DNA of 64,000 nucleotides from Strix aluco (Eukaryota; Chordata; Aves; Strigiformes; Strigidae). Every line of letters begins with the position of its first letter. Positions within the stretch are counted from its first letter, which is position 1. Below are positions 46,216 through 59,579 of the stretch, one piece after another. Position numbers and translations under genes: made by a program. The DNA is taken from assembly GCF_031877795.1 (NCBI RefSeq), contig NC_133935.1:50597330-50661329 (forward strand), given 5' to 3'. The notes beneath the pieces were generated by a model. It had not been told where the DNA came from. It worked only from the letters and a program-made list of their open reading frames with translations, and did not search any database.

Positions 46216-49200
46216 AGAGTTAAGTCTGTACATACAGCATTATTCACTGGTATTTCCTGATTTTTGACTGTTTAACTGGATACCTTAAGACTTCTTGAAA
46301 CTTTTTTTTTAATTAACACAAGTGGATTTTGTAAAGCATTTCCTCAGATTCCTAAAAAAAAAAAAAGATTGAAAGGTAGAAAGGATTAGGAAAAAACTCC
46401 AATTTGTTCCTCAGACATTTAAAAGTTTGAAAATAGTTTGCATATTGCTTAAACTTAATTCCATTGTCTAGACAGCAGTGTGTCTCTTCTCTCTGAGCGA
46501 GGCAGAGACGGGATCTCATTCCCTGCACCCTGGGGAGGGTGTGGGAGTTCCTCCTCCCAGCAGAGCTGCTCCTGAGCTGTACTTGCACGGTCCTTCCCTG
46601 GTGCCTCTTAGGAGATCCACATGAGGGAGCCCATATGCTATGTGCACCACCGGAACGGCAAAGGCTGTTGGAGGAGAGTTGAGATTCTCTTGATTCAGGA
46701 GTGCACAGTCTGGTTTGCCTGAGCACCTCATGTGAAAAAGCATTAGAGCGTGGGCCTCACCTTTGCACCAAAGCAGCATCATCCTCAGCTGAGACAGGTC
46801 ATACCCTGACTGGTGATTTCCTCACTGGCAAATTATATGTATGGCTGGTATGATCACAAAAGCCTCCTGGTGCAACATCCTTGTTCAGTTTCTTCTGTAA
46901 GACTCTGTACAACATTTTCCTAAGATGTGCCAAGACAGCCACTTGAAAACAGATGTGTAACCTATCCTCAATTCAGCTGCACAGCACACCTAAGCATGGC
47001 ACAGTCAGAAAAGTGGCACTTGGCTTGTCTCACTTTCCCGAGAGGTATGTTATATTCCATTTAAAGAGTACAGCTCCCTGGCCACGTTTCAGAAACGTGT
47101 TTGTAATCTAGTGTTGCTCCAAAGAAACCTGTCAACATGAACTGCCTCAAGCTGAAAAACATGACAAACTGGAGTCAACTGGAATTATTCCCTATGTATA
47201 ACCTTAATGAACTATAGCAAGATATTTCTGAGGGTGGGATCATGTGTTTGGATTTTTCATTTTTCTCAGAGATAAAAAGCCTTGTGGCCACTTGATGGCT
47301 CTGGTAGTGCCATCAGGAATGCGCATGTTCTATCCAGGTGCAGGTTCTGTTGGTTTCAGCAGAGCATTGAGGAACCATCTTCTCACTAATGATTCTCAGC
47401 TTAGCTACTTCCCCACACCAGGATAATGAAATTTGATGTCTGCCAATGGCACAGGAACAATTTGCCTCACTTCCAGTGCCTTTCCCCAACAGCTTCAGCC
47501 AGGCTAGCAGCTGACACCATGCCTTCCTCTTTCCTATGCCTGATCACACATTTCTATTCTCTTTCTTGTGCCAGTGCTGATGGGGCCGCTCAGGGAGCTG
47601 CTCTGGCTGAAAACTAGTCCTGCAGAAAGAAGTGATTGATTTTTAACTCAATCTGCTGTTTTGGTTAGTTCATCACATGGCCACGTCCGAAGAGGATAGG
47701 ACTGTGACAGCACAGTCTTAGGCTGCCTTGAGCTGTCCTGGTGCAGTCCCAGTACTGTGAGCTACAGAAAATGTGGCAAATCAAATCAAAGCAAACAACT
47801 CCCAAACACCAAGCATCTTCTAACCGGCAGAAATTCAAACAGAACCAAACACAATTGACTCAGCTGACTGGTATCACAGAGAGTCCCGCTGCAGATGACA
47901 GGGAGGGTTTGATCCACAGGCTGCTGTGCCGAGCACTGCATTTCTGTGCCCTGTAGTGACGCAGAGAGCAGATCTGAAAGCTCAGCAAGGTCTTTCTGCC
48001 CCAGTTTCTTTCTTCCTGAAAGTACCATGGACTCCACTCAGCCAGAGCTACTCAGTTCATTTAGTCAATAAAGGCTGGTTTGGGGGATTTGGAGAACCTC
48101 CAGCAGCCTTTGACTCCAGCAGAAGTTAGGATTGTCAGTACATCTGGGATGTATTGAGAGACAGAAAGGACAATTGGACCTTGGTCTGCAAGAGCAGACC
48201 AGATTTACCGTAGCTGTGTGTCAAGGAATAAATTACATCTCGGATCTTAACAAAACTCTTTAAATCCAAATGGGGCAGTTATCTCAAAGCAGAGTATAGA
48301 CTTCTGCTGTCAGAAGTCCATATGGTTTTTCATCAGAGGTAAATTTGGACTTGGGAAGGTCCACACATTCGTGTCTGAAGCTGAACTGTCCCAGTGGCAT
48401 TTTCTCTAATAAGAATGAGGTTAGGGTCTCTGCAAAACATTATTCTGGGGAACTGTGAACTGCTGGCCCTCCTTGTCAGTATTTATACTGATGGATGATA
48501 GGTCACATTATCCAGAGTGAAAAAAAACAACAGAAGGATGTAGCTTTCCAAAAATAAACTTCATACCTTCATTCCTGCAAAGGGTTCATCTGGAAGCTCA
48601 GCTTGACCCTGACTGTCATAACTCTTCCTAATTTCTTTCATCTTCCTTGAATGGAGAATTGCCCTTGTCATGCCAGTACTCCTGTATCAGAACACTGCTT
48701 TTGTCTTTCACCAAGTTCATCTGCACAAAATTTTTAACCTAGAAAGTGCCAGGACCATTTCTTAATCCCATTGAAGAAAGGGACCATAGCAGAAGGAGAA
48801 GAAAGGAAAATCAAAATGGCTCTTTGCCATGTTCATCATCTGAATCCCCTCTAAAGAAAGATTGGGACAAGAAGAAAGGGAAGGCAAGAAGGACAGACCT
48901 TGAAGAATAGGAAGGGATTGGTACAGTAGCAGTGGCTAGGGGCAGAAGAAAGACATTTTTGATGAGAGAGTTTCTCCAAATAACTGTTCCTAAAACTCAG
49001 TGAAACAATACCAATTGCAGAGAAGCGTCTGTGTTCAGCAGTGCAGCGCATGTGCCACAGTGAAATTCAGGACTCGACGCCTCTCTGGAGCGTGACTTTG
49101 CTAGCAAACCAACGCAGAGAAAGTCAGCAGAGTCTAGGCCACGTGAAGATGCCTGCGCTGCGAATAGACTCCATCTGCACCCAGGGAGAGAGGGAAAGGC

Positions 49201-52200
49201 AGTTCAAGACAACAGGTAAATCAGACTCTGGCTGGGCTGAATTTTCTTCTGCAAGTGCTGATCTCTCTCCTCTGAGTGTACAGGAAGTCGAGGATGAGCT
49301 GGCTTTAAAGCAGATGATTCATTTAAATGGTGGGAAATACACTGGGCTGTTCTGGACCTTAACTCAAAAGACTAAACCCTGTAAGACTGGTACTGTAACC
49401 CAGGGATGAAGCTGTGTGGACCCTGCCTATGGAAACAATCTGAAAGACAGAAAGGTTATTTGTAGAAACCGTTCAGTTTCTTATCAGAAACTGGGAATAA
49501 GGTAATACTTCCCTGCTTTACTATGAAGATAAGTCCATCTAGCTTTGAAAAATTCAAAGTATAGTTATGGAGGACATAAATATGTGGAGGCCTGCGTGTC
49601 AGTCATGTATGTCCACATACTGGGGTCTTGTCTCAGTAGACAAATCAGTGATTTCAAGTACAACAGTACAACAATAAACACCAAAGTTCATTTTCAGACA
49701 CACTGATCAAACATTCTATTTAAATATCAAATTTAGTTATTCTTTCACGGTAGTGTCTAGAATTTGCTTTGGTCAATGACAGCCTGTAAAACAAGAACAA
49801 AATTATTCTGTATATTCACAAAAAAAGGCATTTGAAAAATCCATGCAGCGGATGTTAAAAGAGAGCAGTGTTAAAGAAGTTTTTCTAACAACTAGTCAGG
49901 AAAGAGTTGAATTTTTTTCAAAACCTTTTCACCATAACTTTTAAGCACTCATTTGCTTGGAATACAAGGCTAAAGACCGTTATCTATTGAGCAGTAGATA
50001 AAGAAACTCAGAGGTGCTGCAAACTTTCTGTCACTTGGGTATACAAAAATGGAAGCGTCCCCACTTGAGACCCTAGAAGGGCTCCAGTATGACAGAAGCT
50101 GCTGTGAGATTTCATAATTTTTGACAAAGTTAATTGCTTACATTTTGGGGAGAGATATTTATTATGCAGGAGTGCCAGTTAAAGCCAAGAGTGAAACACA
50201 TGGACTCAATAAAGGCACAATTATGTGACCTTTGCTGTTTGCCATGCTTTTAACTTGTGTAAGTTATTGATTACACTTTCATGAGATCATAATCAGAAGG
50301 TTGTTCTTTGGTAATGGCGTGCTAGAGGAGCTTTAACCTCAACTTCAAAGCTGTCCTGTGAGTCTTAAGAACAAAGAGTTGGAAGTTTGAAGAATGGCCA
50401 AAATGAATCTCTGTGCATTATCCATGTTTACCACCATGCAAGAGGTGGATTACGTTATTCTTCAGCTGTGAAATTTCTCTTCTCACGTCAGATGAGCCAC
50501 CATCTCTAAGGTTTACATTTGTGCTTTTTAAAGTATTCTGTTTAATTAAATGTAGTGTCTGCTCAGATCTCTGTCATAACTAGTCTAAATGCTTGTTAGT
50601 GCAATCATTTCCCTAATTATAGAAGTTTTATTGAAATTATTTGACATTCTCTGAAAATAATTTTCAGGCTAATTTATTAATTATAAATAAATCTATCCAG
50701 ATCCTGAAACTGCAAACAGTCTATAATCTATGTAAAGATGCACTCCCAGGACCAGCCAGCCAAGGTTTTCACTTATTTTTCAAGCTGTGAGGGGAAGAAA
50801 ATAACCTCTCAGTTTATTCTCAGTGTAGATAGAGCCACAGGTTGCAGGTGCCAGTAGCAGACCTGTACAGCATTGTTTTGTTAGGAACTAATCTGATGAG
50901 ACAGTATTTTTTTTTTTTCTCTAAGGAGCAGTAATAATTTCCCCTTTTTTATTAGCCTTAGGAAATTGGCATTTTGAACATCCCTGATCATGAAATCTCC
51001 TCTGAAGAGAGCACTGATCTTTTGTTGAGTGACAAAAGAATGAATTAGCCCTTGCTGTGCCAGAACAAGAAATAACTTCTCAGGAGAATAACTTCTAGCA
51101 TATCTCAGGATACCAGAAAAATATGCTTCATTAAATATTTGAAGATAATGAAGGCTTGTGTATCTTTTATTTTTTTTTATCTGAACTCTTAGTGCTATTT
51201 CTCTTTTTGGTGTATTGCTTGCTTCTCCTTCCTTTCCCAAAGCAGAGTTATCTAATTTTCATCTGTCAGGCATAGGAGAAAACAAACTAAAGGAAACTGG
51301 TGTACCACGTGTACATTCCAGCCTGGTTCATGCTGAGAAATATTATTCCTTGCTAGAGATTTTCAGGGTGTAACTAACTGTGCATATTTATCAAAACCCT
51401 AATGATTTTGTCTCCTTTTAGCTTAATTTTCTCAAAAGTAACTCTAGTGAAGCAGTAATAAAATATGTTACAGAAAATCTGTTAAACAAGAAAATGTCTA
51501 AATATGTGCTCTCTTGCTTTCTCTTTTGTTTCTGAATAAAGCAAGGTAGAGGAGGAGTGAGAAACTCCAAGACTTTCCTCAACAAGGAGCTGTAAATTTG
51601 TTGTGACTGTTTTTTAAGAAATCCTGCATGCCACACGACTTTGCATCAGTGTACTTGTACTTACCTGGAAATTGCTGTGGATCTCTTTGCCTGGATCTCT
51701 TTGCCTGTACGCTGCTTTCCGAGGCATTAGCCTTGTGGAATGGCCCCACTGTCCCCATTGCAGCTACCTACTGCATCAAAGGATTGACTCAGATCTAAAC
51801 CAAAATCATATTTTCATTAGTGAGCTAATGATGGACAGGAATATGCAATAGGCATGTGTTTGGCCCTCTGTTTCAGGTAGCCTGCTTTTCCTGCACATGA
51901 GGATGAGTTTCAGAGTTAACGGTCTGCTGGTGTACTTGGATTTGTCCTTTTCACTGGTGTCCCTCTTGAACCCCACTCTTTCTGCCAAGCCCTTCAGCTT
52001 CCACTCTTGGGTTGGTTTCAAATGACCTCTTCAAATGCTAGAGGGCTTCCAGAGCTCAAGGCCTAGTGAGAGAAAATAGCAGCTCAAAATGACCAGGTAG
52101 CCACCCTGTTTCCCATGTCTCCCAAAGAGCAGACAACTGTCAGAAACTCAATTGCTAAACGTAATCTAAATCTATTACTTTGGGGCCTCACCAAACTTCT

Positions 52201-55200
52201 TGACAGTGATTTCTTCATATTACTTATCTTTACAGAAATTCTTTTCTCGTTACTTGGAGGAAAGGCTAATGTATTTTGCAAAGATTTCTATCCATCTCTC
52301 CTGTGCAAGGCATTCTTGGAAGCCTGCAGTGTCACCTTTCAAAATCTAGGGCTCCTTTTGATAGTAACCAAGAAATTTCTCTATTCAGCTTTCTGAATCA
52401 CTCTGTTGGGGGATCTGATCTGCCATCCACAGTCTCATGCCACAGGAGATATTAAGCACCAGTTAGTCATCTTCCATTGACAAAATCAGAGAGTTTTTGT
52501 ACCATTCTTCTTTTAAAAGCAATAAACCACAAGTGGTTATTGTTGAAAGTTGCATGCAGGGATTCACTCCATTGTTACAATAGTCTTCCTCCTCATGCGT
52601 GGATTTTCTTCAGTCTTCCACAGTTTTCTTAATGTGAAGAAAGCAGGCCTAAAACAGGCTCTGCAGAGTTGTGTGCATTTCACCACAGCATTGTGTAATT
52701 AACACTGTCACATAATGTATTTTTTTTTGAGGTTGCCCATTTTGCTGAATTCTAGTTTGGGTCCTATTTTAGAAACACCAAAATATCTCTATTTTGCCTT
52801 TTGTGTGCATCTCTGCTTTCGTTAATCCTTCTGCTTCAGTTCATTCCAGTACACTTAGCAGCTGGTACTGGAAAATGGGCGGGTTATCCTGTCTTCTGTG
52901 TAAATTGGTTTTCTCAGTGTGTTTCTGTATCACTTCATATTGTTAAGCATGTGTGCCAGTTTGGGACTACTTAGTGAGGTTGATGGCAAGTCTCTTTGGG
53001 TGTCACACTGAAGTGCAAAAAATGGTTTACACACTCTGTGAAAGGACCAATTAACAGGTAAGGCAAAGCTGCCTTTCCTAGCAGAAAAATAAAACCTTGT
53101 AGGCAGACAGTTTATTATCTGCTTGTCTAAGGAGGCATTATGTGTCATTATGTTGTTCATTACAGCAGTGTCTAGACTGCACTGCAGTAACAAAATGTGT
53201 TGCTGACATACATACTCATACCCTGGCCGGACTCCTTCAATAGCCTGGTACGCACAGTACGGCTATGGCCTCTCCTCTTTGTTGAAATTAATCTCATTTT
53301 GCTTCATGCTTCATCGTGGAAAATAGACGGACCAACTTCTCTGACCTAATGCAGTTAATATCTTGGAGAAGCAATGGTGCATGCTGTAAACACCTAACAA
53401 ACACATACATTGCCTCACTTTGTGATTTTATTTATGGCATATGCAGCTGTGAGCATCTGCTATGGATAATGCATGCTAGAATCTTCTAGTGTGTGCGCGT
53501 AGCCAGAAATATCCATGGATCTGGGATAAAAAGGAACTTTTTTGATGAATTTCTTTATTTAAATGTAGAAAATTTGCATTAGTGTATATTTGTCATTTAA
53601 TTTGTAACATAATAGAACATTTAGCATTGATCTCTTTAAAATAATGAGAAGAAAATATAGTTAATTTCTTACATCCACTTGCAAAGCTAACACACATTCT
53701 CTTTTCTTTGTTAGAAAGGCTGAAGATTTCATTAGGTTATTGATCTGTGACATACAACAGTTTAAGCTATTCTGCTTTACTTCTTACTTCCAATCCTACA
53801 TCATCTTTCATGTAAAATGAAGAAAACATAAAGCATATTCCTGTGAATGCTTTGATTAAATATGAAACAAAAACAAGGTATGCACAACATGGCACCTGAG
53901 TGATAAGAAAACTCTAATGCAGTAGATCTTGTACTGAGGAGTGGAGTTCTGTAGGAATTTTAAGTGTATATCATTTAAAACCAAACTGCCGACAGATGTT
54001 TGCTACAATACTTGTTAGAGGGCTTCATTATTTTTATAACCTCTTAAATTCCTCTGATTTATAGAAAACAGCCATTTAAACTCCATAAAAGTTAATCCCA
54101 ACCATGGAATTATTTGCCTAAAACGAAATTTCCTCCCTTTGCTGAGGGCTTTGCCCACATGGGGAACTGTTAAAGGGCAGCTGTGCGGGGCTACCGGCTG
54201 CCTGAAGGCACCGAGTCCGCAGACTGTTCACACAAGGTCTGCAGGGGCCCTTGTCTCAGTTTCTGAGGTTCTCAAAAAAAGTCTTTACACAAGTAAAGCA
54301 TATTCTTCCTTGGGTGCTTCCTGAAGTCAAGCCAAAACCAAAAAGTCTTCTGTGCATGCAGAGTGTGCAGTTGTCAAAGATCAACAATTTATCTCAAACC
54401 CCGTTTCCTTCATCGCCTCTGATAACACTGTTCCTCTGAGAGTTAGCTTCCGTACCAAATTTTGCCCCTCATGTACGAGACAGTTCATAGTCTGGCTTAA
54501 AAAAAAAAAAAAGTCACAACAATGTTTTTGTAATGGAAAAGGGATTATAGATTATGGGGTTTTCCCCTTTATGTCTCAACAATATCCAAGGAAATTTTGT
54601 TCTCACTACCAGATCACTCACAATGACCACTTACAGCACAAATTATGGTAGTCCCTAGACAATATTTTAATTGCACAGAGCTATCTCTTCAATTAACCAT
54701 CATGACTAAATTTCATGCTAGGCTGGAGCATGGTAAATATTTGCTGAGAGCATGTTGTTTGCTTTTCAGTCATGGTGATTAATGCAAGTTAATTGACAAC
54801 TCAAATTACAGCAGGTCAGTACTGGAGACTGGATATAGGGATTGTGTCAAGACAGATTTTCTTCCAAATAGATAGGATTTATGGCAGCCAAGTCTTCTTT
54901 CAGATTAACGGGTTTGAGGAGTTAAACTACCCTGCTCCACTGTACAGCCTCTCTAGACTGTGGTTTTTGTATATAATTTTTATATCAAAATTTAACCAAC
55001 TCAGTCCATCACACATGATTTGCAAACATACTCTGCAGCACATGGCTTCATAACTTTGAAGTCATGCTAGCTGGATTTACCTGAGGTCTTTCATGTCTTC
55101 TTAGATACTATCATTTCAAGAAGTTCAGTTTTTGTCAACTCAGCAGATGTACAAACCTTTGTACAGAAATGGTGAGAGCACGTATCTCCCCCCAGTGCAA

Positions 55201-55321
55201 TGCATGGCTTTCCTCCTGAGCAGCCTTTTGCTTGTGCAGTGTGTCTTCCGTCTTTTTAACGTGTGAGCAGAACGTACTCCTGCCTCAGGCACTAATCACT
55301 GGTACACCTCTACTCTTTTTT
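46216..55321. other. WIF1: intron 2 stretch without recognised elements
   Basis: AT-rich intronic DNA. A 14-bp tandem word (GGATCTCTTTGCCT twice) occurs near 51680-51710. The 50520-50720 segment is dense in homeodomain-type TAATTA/CTAATTATAG motifs and might be a conserved non-coding element, but this cannot be judged without alignment. Confidence 0.45.
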
Positions 55322-56448
55322 TCCCACAGCATTCTCCTGGTGAAACTGGCTGCTCGCGGCTTGGATGGGCACACACTTTGCTGGGTAAAAAACTGGCTGG
55401 ATGGCCGGGCCCAAAGAGTTGTGGTGAATGGAGTTAAATCCAGTTGGCGGCCGGTCACGAGTGGTGTCCCCCAGGGCTCGGTTTTGGGGCCACTCCTGTT
55501 TAACATCTTTATTAATGATCTAGATGAGGGGATCGAGTGCACCCTCAGTAAGTTTGCAGATGACACCAAGTTGGGTGGGAGTGTTGATCTGCTCGAGGGT
55601 AGGGAGGCTCTGCAGAGAGATCTGGACAGGCTGGAGCGATGGGCTCAGGCCAACTGGATGAGCTTCAATAAGGCCAAATGCCAGGTGCTGCACTTGGGCC
55701 ACAACAACCCCCAGCAGCGCTACAGGCTTGGGGAGGAGTGGCTGGAGAGCTGCCAGTCAGAGAGGGACCTGGGGATGTTGATTGACAGCCGGCTGAACAT
55801 GAGCCAGCAGTGTGCCCAGGTGGCCAAGAAGGCCAATGGTATCGTGACTTGTATCAGAAATAGCGTGGCCAGCAGGGACAGGGAAGTGATCTTACCCCTG
55901 TACTCGGCACTGGTGAGGCCGCACCTCGATTACTGTGTTCAGTTTTGGGCCCCTCACTACAAAAAGGCCATTGAATTACTCGAGCGTGTCCAGAGAAGGG
56001 CAACGAAGCTGGTGAAGGGTCTGGAGCACATGTCGTACGAGAAACGGCTGAGGGAACTGGGGTTGTTTAGTGTGGAGAAGAGGAGGCTGAGGGGAGACCT
56101 CATCGCCCTCTACAGCTACCTGAAAGGAGGTTGCAGAGAGCTGGGGATGAGTCTCTTTAACCAAGTAATAAACGATAGAATAAGAGGGAATGGCCTCAAG
56201 TTGTGCCAGGGAAGGTTTAGACTGGATAATAGGAAGCATTTCTTTACAGAACAGGTTGTTAGGCATTGGAATGGGCTGCCCAGGGCAGTGGTGGAGTCCC
56301 CATCCCTGGAGGTGTTTAAGAGTTGTGTTGACATAGCGCTGAGGGATATGGTGTAGTTGGGAATGGTCAGTGTTAGGTTAATGGTTGGACTGGATGATCT
56401 TCAAGGTCTTTTCCAACCTAGATGATTCTGTGATTCTGTGATTCTGTG
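55322..56448 (+). mobile_element. CR1 LINE, 5'-truncated, long intact RT open frame
   Basis: This is the best-preserved CR1 here. From [19 protein letters not shown] the ORF2 frame is open through the stop after DIALRDMV (about 345 residues). It includes the RT motifs [20 protein letters not shown] and the catalytic box FADDTK, then the CR1 C-terminal region. The 3' end carries three tandem ATTCTGTG units (56425..56448), the CR1 signature tail. The endonuclease and N-terminal RT parts are missing, so it is not autonomous. It is about 92% identical in protein to the copy at 15.2 kb over 252 residues. It is in sense orientation within WIF1 intron 2, about 2.7 kb before exon 3. Confidence 0.97.
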
Positions 56449-57335
56449 GTTAGAGGAATTCCTTCTTTGAAAAGTGGTGAGTATTGTGGCTCATGCAGCA
56501 ATTGGTCCCCTTTCCCACAGCAAACGTTCTTTTTGTCTCTGTCCTTAGGCATCATTTCAACTCTAGAAAATGGGATTCCAGTTCCTTTCCTACAAGTCAG
56601 GGCTCTGGCTCACAAGTGGACCTGCTACAACAGCCTGGCTGGAATGGAAATATGGGAGTGGACCTATTTGGTCTAGTTACCAGTTGTTGTTTACTAGAAT
56701 AGTAAGAACATAATGTTTTAATATCCTAGCCCATTATGACCTGGTTTAGATATAACCAAACATCAAAGCTAACCAATGAGAAACAGACAGTACAGCATTG
56801 ACTCATTCACTGTACTATTCTATAGATGTGTGGAGACATATAATTATTTTTCTGAACCAAAGTTTTACTTGAAAACAAAAATGTTCACAATCTGACTTTA
56901 TGGCTTGTTTTCATATTTTGGCATGGTATATCGTATTGGAAAAAATATCTTTAATTAAAAGCAGCCTTTTGAACATTACCACAGACTTCAATTTTCATCC
57001 CCTGGTTTACTGCTTCTCTCCATGTCCCCTCTCCCTCCCACATATACTCCGTGTGTTTAACCCACGCTTAAAAACTTTCATCGCTTCCTTCCTTCTTGTT
57101 TTAAGAGTCCTCTCCATGCCTACACAACACCCTCTGAAGACTGTCTGTGCAGAATGTAGCCCCTGCATGCTGTTTGGGGTCTCCTTGCTGTCCCCACAGA
57201 GCGAGAGGATGTGCAGCCAGGGCTGATCAGGAATTTCATAATGACCTTTCTACCCAGCTCATGAATGCTTTGCTAGTGTCACCAGGAGCTAAAGGGAGAT
57301 GGTCTCTCACATGCTGCCGGGACTTCTGCTCAAGT

Positions 57336-57836
57336 TAGCAGGGCACAGCATCACAGAAGGGCTGAGGCCGATCTGAGACCAGACAGTCTGATCTTGACAT
57401 GATCTAGTCCACCTTTCTGCTCAAGCAGGGTCACCTAGAGCCACTTGCCACTTGTGTTGGGTTTTTAATATCTTCACAGATGGAAGCTCCATAACCTCTG
57501 GGCAGCCTGTGCCAGTGCTCAGTCACCCACTCAGTAAAAAAGTGTTTTCTCAGATTCAGATGGAGTTTTCTGTATTGTGCCTGTTGCCTCCTGACCTGTC
57601 ACTGGGCGTCACCAAGCAGAGCCTGGCTTCATCTTCTTTATACCCCCTATCAGCTATTTTTACAAATTGATTAGATCACCCCTCAGCCTTCTTCAGGCTG
57701 AATGGTCCCAGCTCTCTCAGCCTCTCCCTGTATGTCAGATGCTCCAGTCCCTTGATCATCTTTGTGGCCCTTCACTGGCCTTGCTCCAGTAAGTCCACAC
57801 CTTCCTTGCACTAGGGAACCAGGATATTACAGGAGA
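57336..57836 (-). mobile_element. CR1 LINE fragment, old
   Basis: A minus-oriented CR1 remnant covering the 3' UTR and C-terminal ORF2. Recognisable blocks include ACCTCTGGGCAGCCTGTGCC, AGATCACCCCTCAGCCTTCT, CAGGCTGAATGGTCCCAGCT and CCTTGATCATCTTTGTGGCC, the typical inverted CR1 order. No open frame remains. It lies in WIF1 intron 2, 1.3 kb upstream of exon 3 and opposite in orientation to the nearby 55.3 kb copy. Confidence 0.92.
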
Positions 57837-59140
57837 AAAAGGACAGTCTTCTGGCTAAGGACATTGACTGCCATCTTGTAGACGTAAATTAAGTACCATT
57901 TATCAGCCCAAAGTTCTCATAAAATTTTGGCTTTAGTCTCTCTTTGTTTCACTATTTTAGCTAAAAATCAGACATAACAATACTGTCTACTATCAATGAG
58001 TTGTTGGATGAAAACACATTTTTTCCAGTACCCATGCTAAAGTCTCAAGTGCTTTTCTGCGAGCAGCAAGTACAATTAATTAGCTGTGATCCCTTGTATG
58101 CTTCAGGGTAAATGATAAGCCAGACTTTAGGGCAAAAGGCTCATTTTGGCTTGCTCTGCACACCTGCAGCTGTGCCACTGACAGCAGTGGAAGCCTCCAG
58201 TGACTTGCTAAGATGCGTACATCTCAGGTGTACATGGTATTTACAGCTATGCTGCAGACGCATGGCGTTACTTTGCATCAAATATGAACAAATATCAAAC
58301 AGATGACTCAACAGAGGCCAGGGTTCCATGGAAGAAAGTACCAAAGCCTACAGTCTGTGCCACAATGCAGGTGCATATAGGGAGTAGGATGAAGGTAGTG
58401 GAAAGTAGTTTTTAAATTATGCCAACACCTTTTGGAAATGACCAAAACAAATAATTTATGTTGCAGTAAATAATGACTGACATGAAGCCAACTCTGTAGG
58501 AGACCTCTCAACTCCACTCTTAGAACAGTTTAATGAACTGAATTTGAACAAGGCAGTGTTGGAGCTGTAAGCCAGCTATGTGTCCTAGCATGGTGCTCCA
58601 GCAATGTGGCTATTCATTGTCTGGCACTGTTTCCCCAAGGCGATGTGCCGTGCTGTGCAGATCAACCAAGAGCAAGCTCAGATACTCTCATGCCACAGTT
58701 GCATCTTGCACGTGCATATGTCCTTTAAACTCATGGTGCAGGCATGTCATCCAGGCTCACCAGTCAGTTCCAGGAGGATTCTTCCCAAAAAACATCTTTA
58801 AGGATTAGCCTAGTGTTCATACGTTTTTTATGGTCTGCCAGATAAAAGGTGTGGGTTGTAAAAAAATGTCTTCTCTGTGTAACATTTGTTCACTGTATGC
58901 ATGCCATTTTCCTTGCTGTTATGCTGTGTCCTTGCAATACCTGGTCACTTGCAATCTCTGAAATAAGAGAAAATTATCTGAAAATTACGCTTGGGTGAAG
59001 AAGCAATCAGAGAAATAATAGAAACTAATCCAGTGAATGGCATAATGAAAAGTGTAGTATTTTTCTAGTTTATATGCTAAATAGTTTGCTTTCATGAATG
59101 CAATTAAAATACCTATTGATTTTTCATTTATTTGTCATAG

Positions 59141-59249
59141 GCTGAGTACTTCTACGAGTTCCTGTCTTTGCACTCTTTGGATAAAGGCATAATGGCTGAT
59201 CCAACTGTAAATATCCCTCTGCTTGGAACAGTTCCTCATAAAGCATCAG
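59141..59249 (+). CDS. WIF1: WIF1 exon 3: WIF domain, second part
   Basis: This exon encodes 36 codons plus one base. Translation reads [20 protein letters not shown] then [16 protein letters not shown], matching vertebrate WIF1 almost residue for residue directly after the exon 2 segment. It continues the Wnt-binding WIF domain. The acceptor is TTTGTCATAG in a T-rich tract. The donor is CAG|GTTTGT, which departs from consensus at +3 and +4. Phase 0 on entry matches the exon 2 end, and it leaves in phase 1 (Val expected next). The rest of the WIF domain and all EGF repeats lie beyond the window. Confidence 0.97.
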
Positions 59250-59579
59250 GTTTGTGCTGTTGATATTATAAATTGTGTTCCTGTAAAAAATATTCCACAG
59301 CCAGTAAAGTCTAAATATTTTATTATGAATTACAGTTCTGAAGTTTATTGCTAAAGAAATACTTGCCACAGTGCTTGACACTGAACAGTTTGTGAGTGAC
59401 TTGCCCAGCTACAGCAGTGTATTTTGTCTGACCTAAGTCACGTGAAGCTTTTATGCATAGATAAATCAGCAGAAACTTGTGCAAAATTGTTGCATAAAAT
59501 TCATGTACATGAGTATTATTAGTTAAGTTGTGCAAGTTTTGGAAAACAAAATCTTTGATCACTATAAGGACTAGTGTTT

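Larger units (their letters stand above)
34201..59140 (+). other. WIF1: WIF1 intron 2 (24,940 bp)
   Basis: This intron separates the GC-rich promoter exons from exon 3. The first 350 bp are still CpG-rich and the rest is AT-rich. It contains CR1 copies at 41.6, 55.3 and 57.3 kb, a homopurine tract at 36.5 kb, a TGCATG cluster at 38.5 kb, clustered AATAAA signals at 41.2 kb, and a 42-bp tandem duplication at 46.1 kb. Open frames of 100-140 codons (for example 40800..41225, 46352..46726 minus and 49041..49409) show no recognisable homology. Apart from the listed items I see nothing I can name. Confidence 0.9.

Noticed and set aside
46352..46726. 124-codon minus-strand frame
   Set aside because: Ends in a poly-Phe run from a T-tract complement; no recognisable domain.
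49041..49409. 122-codon plus-strand frame in WIF1 intron 2
   Set aside because: No family resemblance and no splice or promoter context; consistent with chance.
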